A stretch of 64,000 bases of DNA from Aureimonas sp. Leaf427 (GTDB lineage Bacteria; Pseudomonadota; Alphaproteobacteria; Rhizobiales; Rhizobiaceae), in contig NZ_LMQW01000048.1 of the NCBI RefSeq assembly GCF_001425485.1, positions 124,001-188,000 of the forward strand, read 5' to 3'. The position numbers were made by a program, and so were the translations under genes. The notes beneath the pieces were generated by a model that worked only from the letters and a program-made list of their open reading frames with translations, ran no database searches and was not told the DNA's origin. This document shows positions 55,824-63,363 of the stretch, one piece after another (position 1 is the stretch's first letter; each line of letters begins with the position of its first letter).

Positions 55824-56384
55824 CTATTCCGGGTCCAGCTCGGAATCCCAGTAGAGATAGTCGAGCCAGCTTTCGTGCAGGAAGTTCGGCGGGAAGAGCC
55901 GGCCGTTGTTGTGGAGGTCGTGCACGGTCGGCTGGTAAGGCATCTGGTGCGGCAGCATGCCTGCATCCTTCGGCATCAGCCCGCCCTTCTTCAGGTTGCA
56001 GGGCGAGCAGGCCGCAACGACGTTCTCCCAGGTCGTGAGGCCGCCGCGCGAGCGCGGGATGACGTGGTCGAAGGTCAGCTCGTTCGGCGAGCCGCAATAC
56101 TGGCACTGGAAGCGGTCGCGGAGGAAGACGTTGAAGCGCGTGAAGGCGGGATGGCGCGCCGGCTTCACATAGGCTTTCAGGCAGACGACCGAGGGAAGCT
56201 GCATATTGAAGGTTGGACTGCGGACGGTCTGTTCGTATTCGGCCAGGATCGTCACCCGGTCGAGGAACACGGCCTTGATTGCATCCTGCCAGCCCCAGAG
56301 CGAAAGCGGGTAATAGCTGAGAGGACGGAAATCCGCGTTGAGGACCAGCGCCGGCGGCAAATGCTGGGCGACCGCGATCGTCAA
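55824..56384 (-). CDS. HNH endonuclease domain protein
   Basis: A 186-residue protein of a family widespread in alphaproteobacteria: PALVLNADFRPLSYYPLSLWGWQDAIKAVFLDRV in parts, then a zinc-binding HNH motif (CQYCGSPNELTFDHVIPRSRGG, NVVAACSPCNLKKG). The two CxxC pairs and the D-H and N residues are intact, so nuclease activity is possible, but the physiological role is unknown. I chose TTG 56384 because AAGGAG lies 9 bases upstream and the family N-terminus starts there; GTG 56417 is the alternative. Confidence 0.88.
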   Translation of the reverse strand: MTIAVAQHLPPALVLNADFRPLSYYPLSLWGWQDAIKAVFLDRVTILAEYEQTVRSPTFNMQLPSVVCLKAYVKPARHPAFTRFNVFLRDRFQCQYCGSPNELTFDHVIPRSRGGLTTWENVVAACSPCNLKKGGLMPKDAGMLPHQMPYQPTVHDLHNNGRLFPPNFLHESWLDYLYWDSELDPE

Positions 56385-56441
56385 AGTACCCGACTCCTTT
56401 ACGAACCGTGACTGCACTCTCTACGCAGAGACTATCGTGTC

Positions 56442-57161
56442 CTATCGTGTCGCCTTTGTGAAGCCTGCCTTTTCCGCGACGGCATGCCGCTGCGGCGCCT
56501 TGCCCGTGGCCGTCTCGGCGGGGCCGTCCGCAGGCGCCGCGTCGCGTCTCGTAAGGGTGGCATAGAAGGCCCAGAAGAGCCTCGCGGCGATCGAGCGATG
56601 GGGCGCCCAGGCGCCGGCAAGGCGCATCGTCTCCCGCGCGCTCGGCCTGTCCGCGCGCCCGAGCACATGGCCGACCGCGACCTGCAGGGCGAGATCTCCC
56701 GCGGGGAAGATGTCGGGATGGCCGAGCGAGAAGAGAAGGAAGCATTCGGCCGTCCAGGGGCCGATGCCCGGCAGTTGCACGAGCGCCGCGATCGCCTCGT
56801 CCGGCGGCGCCCGCGAGAGCGCGTCCATATCGAGCGCGCCGGAGGCCGCCGCCGCGCCGATCGCCAGGAGCGTGCGCTCCTTGGCGCGGGAAAGGCCGGC
56901 CGCGCGCATCTCGGCATCGCCGAGCGACAGGATCGCGGCGGGATCGTCGAGGTCGGCCAGCGCCGAGAGCCGGCCGAGAATCGCCGTCGCGCTGGCGCGC
57001 GACACCTGCTGCCCGATCATCGTGCCGATCAGCCCGCGAAGACCCGGCGGCGAGACGCGAAGGGGGAGGGCGCCCGCCCGTTCCGCGACGGGGTGGAGGC
57101 TTGGATCGATCGCGAGGAGCGCGGCAAGTTCGCGGGCGATGTCCGCCTCGGTCCTGATCAT
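56442..57161 (-). CDS. AlkA-like DNA-3-methyladenine glycosylase
   Basis: A 239-residue HhH-GPD DNA glycosylase that excises alkylated bases. The helix-hairpin-helix and catalytic aspartate are in LVQLPGIGPWTAECFLLFSLG and DIFPAGDLALQ; the earlier IGTMIGQQVSRASATAIL is the standard minor-groove block. It is the short form without the AlkA N-terminal domain. ATG 57161 begins the family N-terminus. It is divergent from gluQ with 60 bp between the starts. The tail (about 25 residues, Ala/Lys-rich) is probably disordered. Confidence 0.92.
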   Translation of the reverse strand: MIRTEADIARELAALLAIDPSLHPVAERAGALPLRVSPPGLRGLIGTMIGQQVSRASATAILGRLSALADLDDPAAILSLGDAEMRAAGLSRAKERTLLAIGAAAASGALDMDALSRAPPDEAIAALVQLPGIGPWTAECFLLFSLGHPDIFPAGDLALQVAVGHVLGRADRPSARETMRLAGAWAPHRSIAARLFWAFYATLTRRDAAPADGPAETATGKAPQRHAVAEKAGFTKATR

Positions 57162-57221
57162 CGGCGGGCATGCTCCCTGCGGCCCTTTGCGCCGGGCCCC
57201 GGCTCGGGCAAGCATGGCGCG

Positions 57222-58151
57222 ATGACATCGCGCGATCCACCCGTTTTCCGCTTCGCCCCCAGCCCGAACGGCGAGCTGCATCTCGGCCATGCCCTCTCCG
57301 CCCTCACCAACCATGCGATGGCGCGCGCGAGCGGCGGCCGATTCCTGCTGCGGCTGGAGGATATCGATCCCGAGCGCTGCCGGCCCGAGCTCGAGCGCGG
57401 CATTCTCGCCGATCTCGCCTTTCTCGGTATCGAATGGGACGGCGAGCCGCGCCGGCAGTCGGAGCATTTCGACCGGTATCGCGAAGCGCTCGACCGTCTT
57501 GAGCAGGAGGGGCTGGTCTATCCGGCCTTTCTGTCGCGCGGCGAGATCCGAGCCCGGGCGGAGCGCGCGGAAGCCGAGACCGGCCGGCGCTGGCCCCGCG
57601 ATCCCGACGGCGCGCCGCTCTATCCCGGAGACGACCGCGCGCTTTCCACGAGCGAGCGTGCCGCCCGCATCGCGGCGGGCGACGCCCATGTCGTTCGCCT
57701 CGACATGGCGGCGGCCCTGTCCCGCGCGGGTCCGCTGGGCTTCACCGAGACCGGGGCCGGGCCGGCCGGCGAGACGGGGCGCCTTGCCGCCGATCCCGGC
57801 GCCTGGGGCGACGTGGTCCTGGCGCGCAAGGGCTTGCCGACGAGCTACCACCTCGCCGTCACCGTGGACGATGCGCTGCAGGGCGTGACCCATGTCGTTC
57901 GCGGGCAGGACCTCTTCGCGGCGACCTCGGTGCACCGCCTGCTCCAGGCGCTGCTCGGCCTGCCCGAGCCGGTCTACCACCACCATCGGCTCGTGCTGGG
58001 CGATGACGGGCGCAAGCTCTCCAAGAGCCGAGGCGACGTCTCGCTCCGCGCACTTCGGGAGGCCGGCGAGACCGCCGAAAGCATCCGCGCGCGCCTCGGC
58101 TTTTCGCCCGGCCCGCATGAGACTAGCCGAGGAAGGCCAGCCAGAAGCTGA
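57222..58151 (+). CDS. gluQ: Glutamyl-Q tRNA(Asp) synthetase
   Basis: GluQ-RS attaches glutamate to queuosine in the anticodon of tRNA-Asp. The 309-residue protein is a truncated glutamyl-tRNA synthetase: FAPSPNGELHLGHALSA is the HIGH-class motif, LRLEDIDPER follows, and GRKLSKSRGD is the KMSKS motif. The zinc-binding cysteines usual after YPCFC are missing: this protein has YPAFLSRGEI and only one cysteine overall. The anticodon-binding domain is absent, as in the family. Its 3' end overlaps the convergent transporter gene by 29 bp. Confidence 0.92.
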   Translation: MTSRDPPVFRFAPSPNGELHLGHALSALTNHAMARASGGRFLLRLEDIDPERCRPELERGILADLAFLGIEWDGEPRRQSEHFDRYREALDRLEQEGLVYPAFLSRGEIRARAERAEAETGRRWPRDPDGAPLYPGDDRALSTSERAARIAAGDAHVVRLDMAAALSRAGPLGFTETGAGPAGETGRLAADPGAWGDVVLARKGLPTSYHLAVTVDDALQGVTHVVRGQDLFAATSVHRLLQALLGLPEPVYHHHRLVLGDDGRKLSKSRGDVSLRALREAGETAESIRARLGFSPGPHETSRGRPARS

Positions 58152-59079
58152 GCGATGCGATGGCGAGGAGCGTCGAGACGAGGATGACGGTGGCGGCCAG
58201 CCGCTCGCCCGACTGGAAATGCGTGGCGAGCAGGAAGGCGTTGATGCCGGCGGGGCAGGCCGCGGTGATCACCGCCGCCTTCAGCCAGACCGGCGGCAGG
58301 ATCGCGACGCCGAGCCCGTAGACGATCGCCGGCATCAGGAGAAGCGAGAGGAGCGAGACGAGCGTCGAGCTCGAAAGATCGCCCCGGATGCCGTAGCGCG
58401 TCAGCGACATGCCCATGGCGAAGAGCGAGACCGGCCCGGCCGTCCCGCCGAGAAGGTGCACGGCCTCGTCGAGATCGGTCGGCAGGGAGAGGCCGGACAG
58501 GCGGAGCGCGAGGCCGGCGAGAATGCCGACGACGATCGCGTTGCGCGACAGGTTCCGCCCGACCGCGCGGAGCGTCCGCGCGAGGCTGGCCGGCTCGGGA
58601 GCGGTGTCGGCGGCGACAAGGTCCTTGGCGGCGGCGCGCTCCATCATCAGCGTCGCCGCCACCATCATCGAAGGCAGGTGGACGGAAATGATGAGGAACA
58701 GCGCCTCCAGCCCCTCCGGCCCGTAGGCGCGGTCGACGGCCGGGATGGCGACGAAGACCGTGTTGGAGAAGCTCGCGGAAATGCCGGCGATGACGGCGGT
58801 GCGCCGATCGGTGGAAAAGAGGCGCCGGACGAGAAGGGAGGAGACCGCCCAGGTGGCCGCGACCGCGACGAAATAGGCGAACCAGAGAAAAAGCGGGTTC
58901 GCCCCGGCGAAGGCGGCCGTCGCCATGGTGCGAAAGAGGAGGGCGGGCACCGCGATGACGAAGACGAACTTGGCGAGCGCGTCGCCGACGGACACCGCGA
59001 GCAACCCCGTGCGGGCGGCGAGGAAGCCGGCGCCGATCAGCGCGAAGATGGGAACGACGACGTTGAGAATGGTCTGCAT
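58123..59079 (-). CDS. AEC-family (auxin efflux carrier) transporter
   Basis: A 318-residue inner-membrane carrier with about ten TM helices in two halves. Opening VVVPIFALIGAGFLAARTG, SASFSNTVFVAIPAV in the first half and ITAACPAGINAFLLATHF in the second are the family blocks. Relatives move malate, malonate or other organic acids; the substrate is unknown. The start at 59079 gives the family N-terminus. Confidence 0.92.
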   Translation of the reverse strand: MQTILNVVVPIFALIGAGFLAARTGLLAVSVGDALAKFVFVIAVPALLFRTMATAAFAGANPLFLWFAYFVAVAATWAVSSLLVRRLFSTDRRTAVIAGISASFSNTVFVAIPAVDRAYGPEGLEALFLIISVHLPSMMVAATLMMERAAAKDLVAADTAPEPASLARTLRAVGRNLSRNAIVVGILAGLALRLSGLSLPTDLDEAVHLLGGTAGPVSLFAMGMSLTRYGIRGDLSSSTLVSLLSLLLMPAIVYGLGVAILPPVWLKAAVITAACPAGINAFLLATHFQSGERLAATVILVSTLLAIASLSFWLAFLG

Positions 59080-59250
59080 GATGCGTCCGCGCCGCCGGTC
59101 TCGTCGCGGCGGATCGGCTGCGCATCGCTTCGGGCCCCGCCACTGTCCTGCCTCGGCCGGCGCTTGGCAAGGCCGTTTCCTTTGCCCCTGCCCGGCTGCT
59201 ATGGCCGGGCGGGAGGGCCGACGCGGCCGCTCCGAGAAAGTCCCGAGCCG

Positions 59251-60141
59251 ATGCAGCGCCTTCTCCCCGCCTTTCCCGCCCTCTTCGTTCTTCTCTGGTC
59301 CACCGGCTTCATCGGGGCGCGCTACGCCATGCCCCATGCCGAGCCCTTCACCTTTCTCGTGCTCCGCTTCGCCGCGGCGCTGGTCCTGCTGGCGCCCGTC
59401 GCGCTTCTCGCCGGCCTGCCGCGCCCCGGCCTGAAGCCGGCTCTGCACGCGATGATCGCGGGCGGGCTGATCCACGGCCTCTATCTCGGCGGCGTCTTCT
59501 TCGCGGTGCGCCACGGATTGTCCGCCGGCCTTGCCGCGTTGATCGCCGGCCTTCAGCCGCTGGTGACGACGCTGCTCGCCGCGCGCATCCTTCACGAGAC
59601 GATCCGCCCGCGCCACTGGCTGGGCCTTGCGCTCGGGCTCGCCGGCGTCGGGCTGGTGATCCTGCCCAAGCTCGATCTCGATCCCTCGCTCGGCTGGATC
59701 ACGCTTGGTCCCGCCGTCCTCGCGATGATCTCCATCTCCGTCGGCACGGTCTGGCAGAAGCGCTTCGTCGGCGGGCTGGATCTGCGCACGGGCACGGCGC
59801 TTCAATATGTCGGCGCGCTCGTTCCCGTGACGATCGGCTCTTTCCTTTTCGAAACGCAGGCGATCGACTGGACGGCCGAGTTCGTCTTCGCGCTGCTCTG
59901 GCTGACCCTGGTCCTGTCGATCGGCGCGATCTTTCTCCTGCTTTTCCTCATCCGGGAGGGCGCGGTCTCGAAAGTGTCCTCGTTGATGTATCTCGTGCCG
60001 GGCGTCACCGCCGTCATGGCCTTCCTGCTCTTCGGCGAGCGGCTCGCGCCGGTGCAACTCTGCGGCCTCGCGCTCGCCGGCATCGGGGTCGCGGCGGCAA
60101 CCCACGCCCGCGCGCCGAAGGAGGCCCCGCCGCTCGGCTGA
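59251..60141 (+). CDS. DMT-superfamily (EamA) transporter
   Basis: A 296-residue protein with about ten TM helices and two EamA repeats. Family blocks are LLWSTGFIGARYAMPHAEP at the start, HETIRPRHWLGLALGLAGVGLV at the end of the first repeat and FLLFGERLAPVQLCGLALAGIG at the end of the second. It differs clearly from the DMT protein at 22374. The substrate is unknown. The direct-repeat cluster (60155-60272) follows the stop. Confidence 0.9.
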   Translation: MQRLLPAFPALFVLLWSTGFIGARYAMPHAEPFTFLVLRFAAALVLLAPVALLAGLPRPGLKPALHAMIAGGLIHGLYLGGVFFAVRHGLSAGLAALIAGLQPLVTTLLAARILHETIRPRHWLGLALGLAGVGLVILPKLDLDPSLGWITLGPAVLAMISISVGTVWQKRFVGGLDLRTGTALQYVGALVPVTIGSFLFETQAIDWTAEFVFALLWLTLVLSIGAIFLLLFLIREGAVSKVSSLMYLVPGVTAVMAFLLFGERLAPVQLCGLALAGIGVAAATHARAPKEAPPLG

Positions 60142-60154
60142 GGCTGAACCGCGC

Positions 60155-60272
60155 GGCCGCCTCGCTCACCCCGGCCCCCGCGTCGCGGGGCTACTTGGCT
60201 GGAGACCCCCGCGTCGCGGGGCCGCCTCGCTCGCCCGGCCCCCGCGTCGCGGGGCCGCCTCGCTCAATGCCG
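60155..60272. repeat. About 3.5 tandem copies of a 31-34-bp GC-rich unit
   Basis: The copies are 60155-60188, 60189-60219 (diverged), 60220-60252 and a partial one at 60253-60272. Each full unit runs from GGCCGCCTCGCTC through GGCC to CCCCGCGTCGCGG; the palindrome CCCCGCG-T-CGCGGGG spans each junction and can fold. The last copy leads into the start region of the twin-TM gene at 60322. Confidence 0.75.
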
Positions 60273-60321
60273 CCGCGCGGTCTATATGAGGTCCAACCAG
60301 CGCCCACCGGAAAGCCGCGTC

Positions 60322-60510
60322 ATGTCCAGCGTCCTCAGCATCCTCGCCTTCGGCGTGATGATCGCCGTCGCCATCGTGCTCCTGATGGGACTGTTCAACA
60401 TGCTGCGGGGCGGGCCCGGCAACACCTCGCAGAAGCTGATGCGCGCCCGCGTCATGCTCCAGGCGATCGCCGTCCTCGTCATGGTCGGCGCTCTCTGGTT
60501 CGCCCGATAG
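60322..60510 (+). CDS. Twin-transmembrane HIG1-like small protein
   Basis: A 62-residue protein with two TM helices (SVLSILAFGVMIAVAIVLLMG and QAIAVLVMVGALWFA) joined by a basic loop containing NMLRGGPGNTSQKLMRARVML. This is the bacterial HIG_1-like family, often upstream of cobalamin adenosyltransferase and etf genes in Rhizobiales, as here. Mitochondrial HIG1 proteins assist respiratory complexes; the bacterial role is not known. ATG 60322 is used, dropping 12 upstream codons. Confidence 0.85.
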   Translation: MSSVLSILAFGVMIAVAIVLLMGLFNMLRGGPGNTSQKLMRARVMLQAIAVLVMVGALWFAR

Positions 60511-60562
60511 CTCCTGGAAGGCCTGATAGCTCGCGGAAGGCCCCGTAGTTCCTGGAAGGATG
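60506..60562 (+). repeat. Three tandem copies of a 19-bp unit containing a Shine-Dalgarno word
   Basis: GATAGCTCCTGGAAGGCCT (60506-60524), GATAGCTCGCGGAAGGCC (from 60525) and GTAGTTCCTGGAAGGATG (60545-60562) are successive copies, each with GGAAGG. The first covers the twin-TM stop codon and the last supplies the ribosome site of the adenosyltransferase (ATG 60570, 9 bases after GGAAGGA). Confidence 0.7.
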
Positions 60563-60569
60563 TCCCGAC

Positions 60570-61142
60570 ATGGTCAAGCTGAACCGCATCTACACCCGCA
60601 CCGGCGACGACGGCACGACCGGTCTCGGCAGCGGACCGCGCCGGCTGAAGTCCGATCTCAGGCTCGAGGCGATCGGCACGGTGGACGAGCTGAACGCCTC
60701 GATCGGACTGGCTCGGCTCCACGCCAATGCCGCGCTCGACGGGATGCTCTCCACCATCCAGAACGATCTCTTCGACCTCGGCGCCGATCTCGCGACGCCC
60801 GAGACCGGCGAGCCCTTGCCCTATGAGCGCCTCGCCATCGTGGGCTCGCAGGTCGAGCGCCTGGAGCGCGAGATCGACGCGATGAACGCCGAGCTGGAGC
60901 CCTTGAAGAGCTTCATCCTGCCGGCGGGCTCGGCGGCATCGGCCCATCTCCATCTCGCCCGCACGATCTGCCGGCGCGCCGAGCGCTGCATGGTGGCGCT
61001 CGCCCGGATCGAGGGCGAGGTCGTCGGCGGACCCGCGCTTCTCTACGCGAATCGTTTGTCCGACCATCTATTCGTCGCGGCCCGCGTCGCCAACGAAATG
61101 GGCCGGTCCGACGTGCTTTGGGTTCCGGGCGCCAGCCGCTGA
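60570..61142 (+). CDS. Cob(I)alamin adenosyltransferase, PduO type
   Basis: Transfers adenosine from ATP to cob(I)alamin to make adenosylcobalamin. The 190-residue protein has the ATP site YTRTGDDGTTGLGSG, the helix block VDELNASIGLAR, ICRRAERCMVAL and the C-terminal YANRLSDHLFVAAR. The mutase at 35204 needs this product. It is directly downstream of the twin-TM gene and 192 bp before etfB. I saw no cobalamin riboswitch in the leader. Confidence 0.95.
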   Translation: MVKLNRIYTRTGDDGTTGLGSGPRRLKSDLRLEAIGTVDELNASIGLARLHANAALDGMLSTIQNDLFDLGADLATPETGEPLPYERLAIVGSQVERLEREIDAMNAELEPLKSFILPAGSAASAHLHLARTICRRAERCMVALARIEGEVVGGPALLYANRLSDHLFVAARVANEMGRSDVLWVPGASR

Positions 61143-61334
61143 CGCAACGTCAGTGCGCCGGGAGCGGGAAGAGCCCGGTCTTGTGGCAAATGCGGCTTCC
61201 CTTCGTCGTCTCTAGACTTGAAAGATGCGGGGCGACCCGTCAGAACCCTTCGTCGAAGCGTCCGCCGATATGGGGGCGGCCCGATCCTGCCGGGCCACGT
61301 TGACGGCGGTCGGGTGCAAAGGGGAGATGCTGCC

Positions 61335-62084
61335 ATGAAGGTTCTCGTCTGCGTGAAGCGCGTCGTGGACTACAACGTCAAGATCCGCGTCAAGCCGGAC
61401 GGTTCGGGCGTCGATCTTGCCAATGTGAAGATGTCGATGAACCCCTTCGACGAGATCGCCGTCGAAGAGGCGATCCGGCTGAAGGAAAAGGGCATCGCGA
61501 CCGAGATCGTTGCCGTCTCCATCGGCCCGCAGCAGGCCCAGGAAACGCTTCGCACCGCGCTCGCCATGGGCGCCGACCGCGCGATCCTGGTGAAGGCCGA
61601 GGGCGTGGTCGAGCCGCTCGCCGTCGCCAAGATCCTGAAGGGCATCGCCGAAGCCGAGGCGCCCGGCCTCGTGATCCTCGGCAAGCAGGCCATCGACGAC
61701 GACTGCAACCAGACCGGCCAGATGCTGGCGGCGTTGCTCGGCTGGGCGCAGGGCACCTTCGCCAACAAGGTCGAGCTCTCCGCCGACAAGGTCGTGGTGA
61801 CGCGCGAGGTCGATGGCGGCCTGCAGACGGTGGAGCTGAAGCTTCCGGCGGTCGTGACGACCGACCTTCGCCTCAACGAGCCGCGCTATGCCTCCCTGCC
61901 CAACATCATGAAGGCCAAGAAGAAGCCGCTCGAGGAGAAGTCGCCCGCCGATTACGGCGTCGACGTCGCCCCGCGTCTCACCGTCCTGAAGACCGTCGAG
62001 CCCGCCAAGCGCGGCGCCGGCGTCAAGGTCGCCTCGGTGGACGAGCTGATCGGCAAGCTGAAGAGCGAGGCGGGCGTCCTCTGA
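61335..62084 (+). CDS. etfB: Electron transfer flavoprotein beta subunit
   Basis: A 249-residue ETF-beta that binds AMP and pairs with EtfA to carry electrons from acyl-CoA dehydrogenases to ETF-quinone oxidoreductase. It starts [43 protein letters not shown] contains the signature block and [23 protein letters not shown] is the recognition loop region (in parts). The ATG 61335 has GGGGAGA upstream. It precedes etfA by 130 bp in the same direction. Confidence 0.97.
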   Translation: MKVLVCVKRVVDYNVKIRVKPDGSGVDLANVKMSMNPFDEIAVEEAIRLKEKGIATEIVAVSIGPQQAQETLRTALAMGADRAILVKAEGVVEPLAVAKILKGIAEAEAPGLVILGKQAIDDDCNQTGQMLAALLGWAQGTFANKVELSADKVVVTREVDGGLQTVELKLPAVVTTDLRLNEPRYASLPNIMKAKKKPLEEKSPADYGVDVAPRLTVLKTVEPAKRGAGVKVASVDELIGKLKSEAGVL

Positions 62085-62214
62085 TCCCTGCCGATCCTCC
62101 GGAGATGTCCGGCGGCCGCCTCGCGCGAGCGACATGCGGCGGCCGGGCTCTCTTGCGGGGATCGATCCGGATCGGACGAGGCAGGACCCATTTCGAGACG
62201 AGAGGACCATTTCG

Positions 62215-63147
62215 ATGACGACGCTTCTGATCGCCGAACATGACAAGGGCGCGCTCTCCGAGCAGACCGCCAAGGCGCTGACCGCCGCCGCCGCTCTCGG
62301 CGGCGCGGTGCATGTGCTGGTCGCCGGCACCAACGCATCCGCCGCAGCGGCCGAGGCCGCCAAGCTTTCCGGCGTCGAGAAGGTTCTCGTCGCGGATGGC
62401 GGACCCACCGCCAACGGCCTCGCCGAACCGCTGGCCGATCTCATCGTCAAGCTTTCGGGCAGCTACGATGCGATCGTCGGCCCGTCCACGACGACGGTGA
62501 AGAACGTGCTGCCGCGCGTCGCCGCGCTCCTCGACGTGATGCAGATCTCCGACGTCACCGGCGTCGAGGGCGCCGATACGTTCGAGCGGCCGATCTATGC
62601 CGGCAACGCGATCCAGACGGTGAAGTCCGCCGACAAGGTCAAGGTCGTGACCGTTCGCACCGCCTCCTTCAAGGCGACCGGGGCCGGTGCCGCTGCAGCG
62701 CCCGTCGAGACGGTCGAGGCGGCCGGCGATCCCGGCGTCTCCACCTTCGTCGAGGACAAGCTCGCCGTCTCCGAGCGCCCGGATCTCACCAGCGCCAAGA
62801 TCGTTCTCTCCGGCGGCCGCGCGCTCGGCTCCAAGGAGAAGTTCGAGGAGGTCATCCTGCCGCTTGCCGACAAGCTCGGCGCCGCCGTCGGCGCCTCCCG
62901 CGCGGCGGTGGATGCGGGCTATGCCCCCAACGACTGGCAGGTCGGCCAGACCGGCAAGGTCGTGGCGCCCGACCTCTACATCGCGGCCGGCATTTCCGGC
63001 GCGATCCAGCATCTGGCCGGCATGAAGGATTCGAGGGTCATCGTCGCGATCAACAAGGACGAGGAAGCCCCGATCTTCCAGGTCGCCGACTACGGCCTCG
63101 TCGGCGACATCTTCCAGATCCTGCCGGAAATGGCGTCCAAGCTCTGA
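62215..63147 (+). CDS. etfA: Electron transfer flavoprotein alpha subunit
   Basis: A 310-residue ETF-alpha carrying FAD. The FAD-binding C-terminal domain is clear: [41 protein letters not shown] in parts, [20 protein letters not shown] and [27 protein letters not shown] precedes ATG 62215. It forms the heterodimer with EtfB and serves fatty-acid and amino-acid oxidation. A strong terminator follows. Confidence 0.97.
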   Translation: MTTLLIAEHDKGALSEQTAKALTAAAALGGAVHVLVAGTNASAAAAEAAKLSGVEKVLVADGGPTANGLAEPLADLIVKLSGSYDAIVGPSTTTVKNVLPRVAALLDVMQISDVTGVEGADTFERPIYAGNAIQTVKSADKVKVVTVRTASFKATGAGAAAAPVETVEAAGDPGVSTFVEDKLAVSERPDLTSAKIVLSGGRALGSKEKFEEVILPLADKLGAAVGASRAAVDAGYAPNDWQVGQTGKVVAPDLYIAAGISGAIQHLAGMKDSRVIVAINKDEEAPIFQVADYGLVGDIFQILPEMASKL

Positions 63148-63150
63148 CAT

Positions 63151-63192
63151 CGACCGCCCCGGCCTTCGGCATGCCCAAGGCCGGGGCGGTCG
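63151..63192 (+). terminator. Terminator hairpin after etfA
   Basis: CGACCGCCCCGGCCTT (63151-63166) pairs perfectly with AAGGCCGGGGCGGTCG (63177-63192): a 16-bp stem with a 10-base loop, 3 bp after the etfA stop. A U tract is lacking, so the stem is the main evidence. Confidence 0.7.
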
Positions 63193-63363
63193 TGAGATAA
63201 GACAGGGCGGATCGAAGCGCTTCGGCCGCCTCGCCGGGCGGGCAACCGCACATCCGGGCACACCGCGCCACGAACTTCGAACGTCTCTCAGAATTGAGTC
63301 CATTCCTTCCGTGGAAACGGTCTATGCTGCACCTGCAAACGGTGCGGCGCGGTGGCGGGACGA

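Noticed and set aside
60511-60569. Cobalamin riboswitch before the adenosyltransferase
   Set aside because: The leader is only 59 bp and consists of the tandem Shine-Dalgarno units; no B12-box-like core or room for the aptamer.
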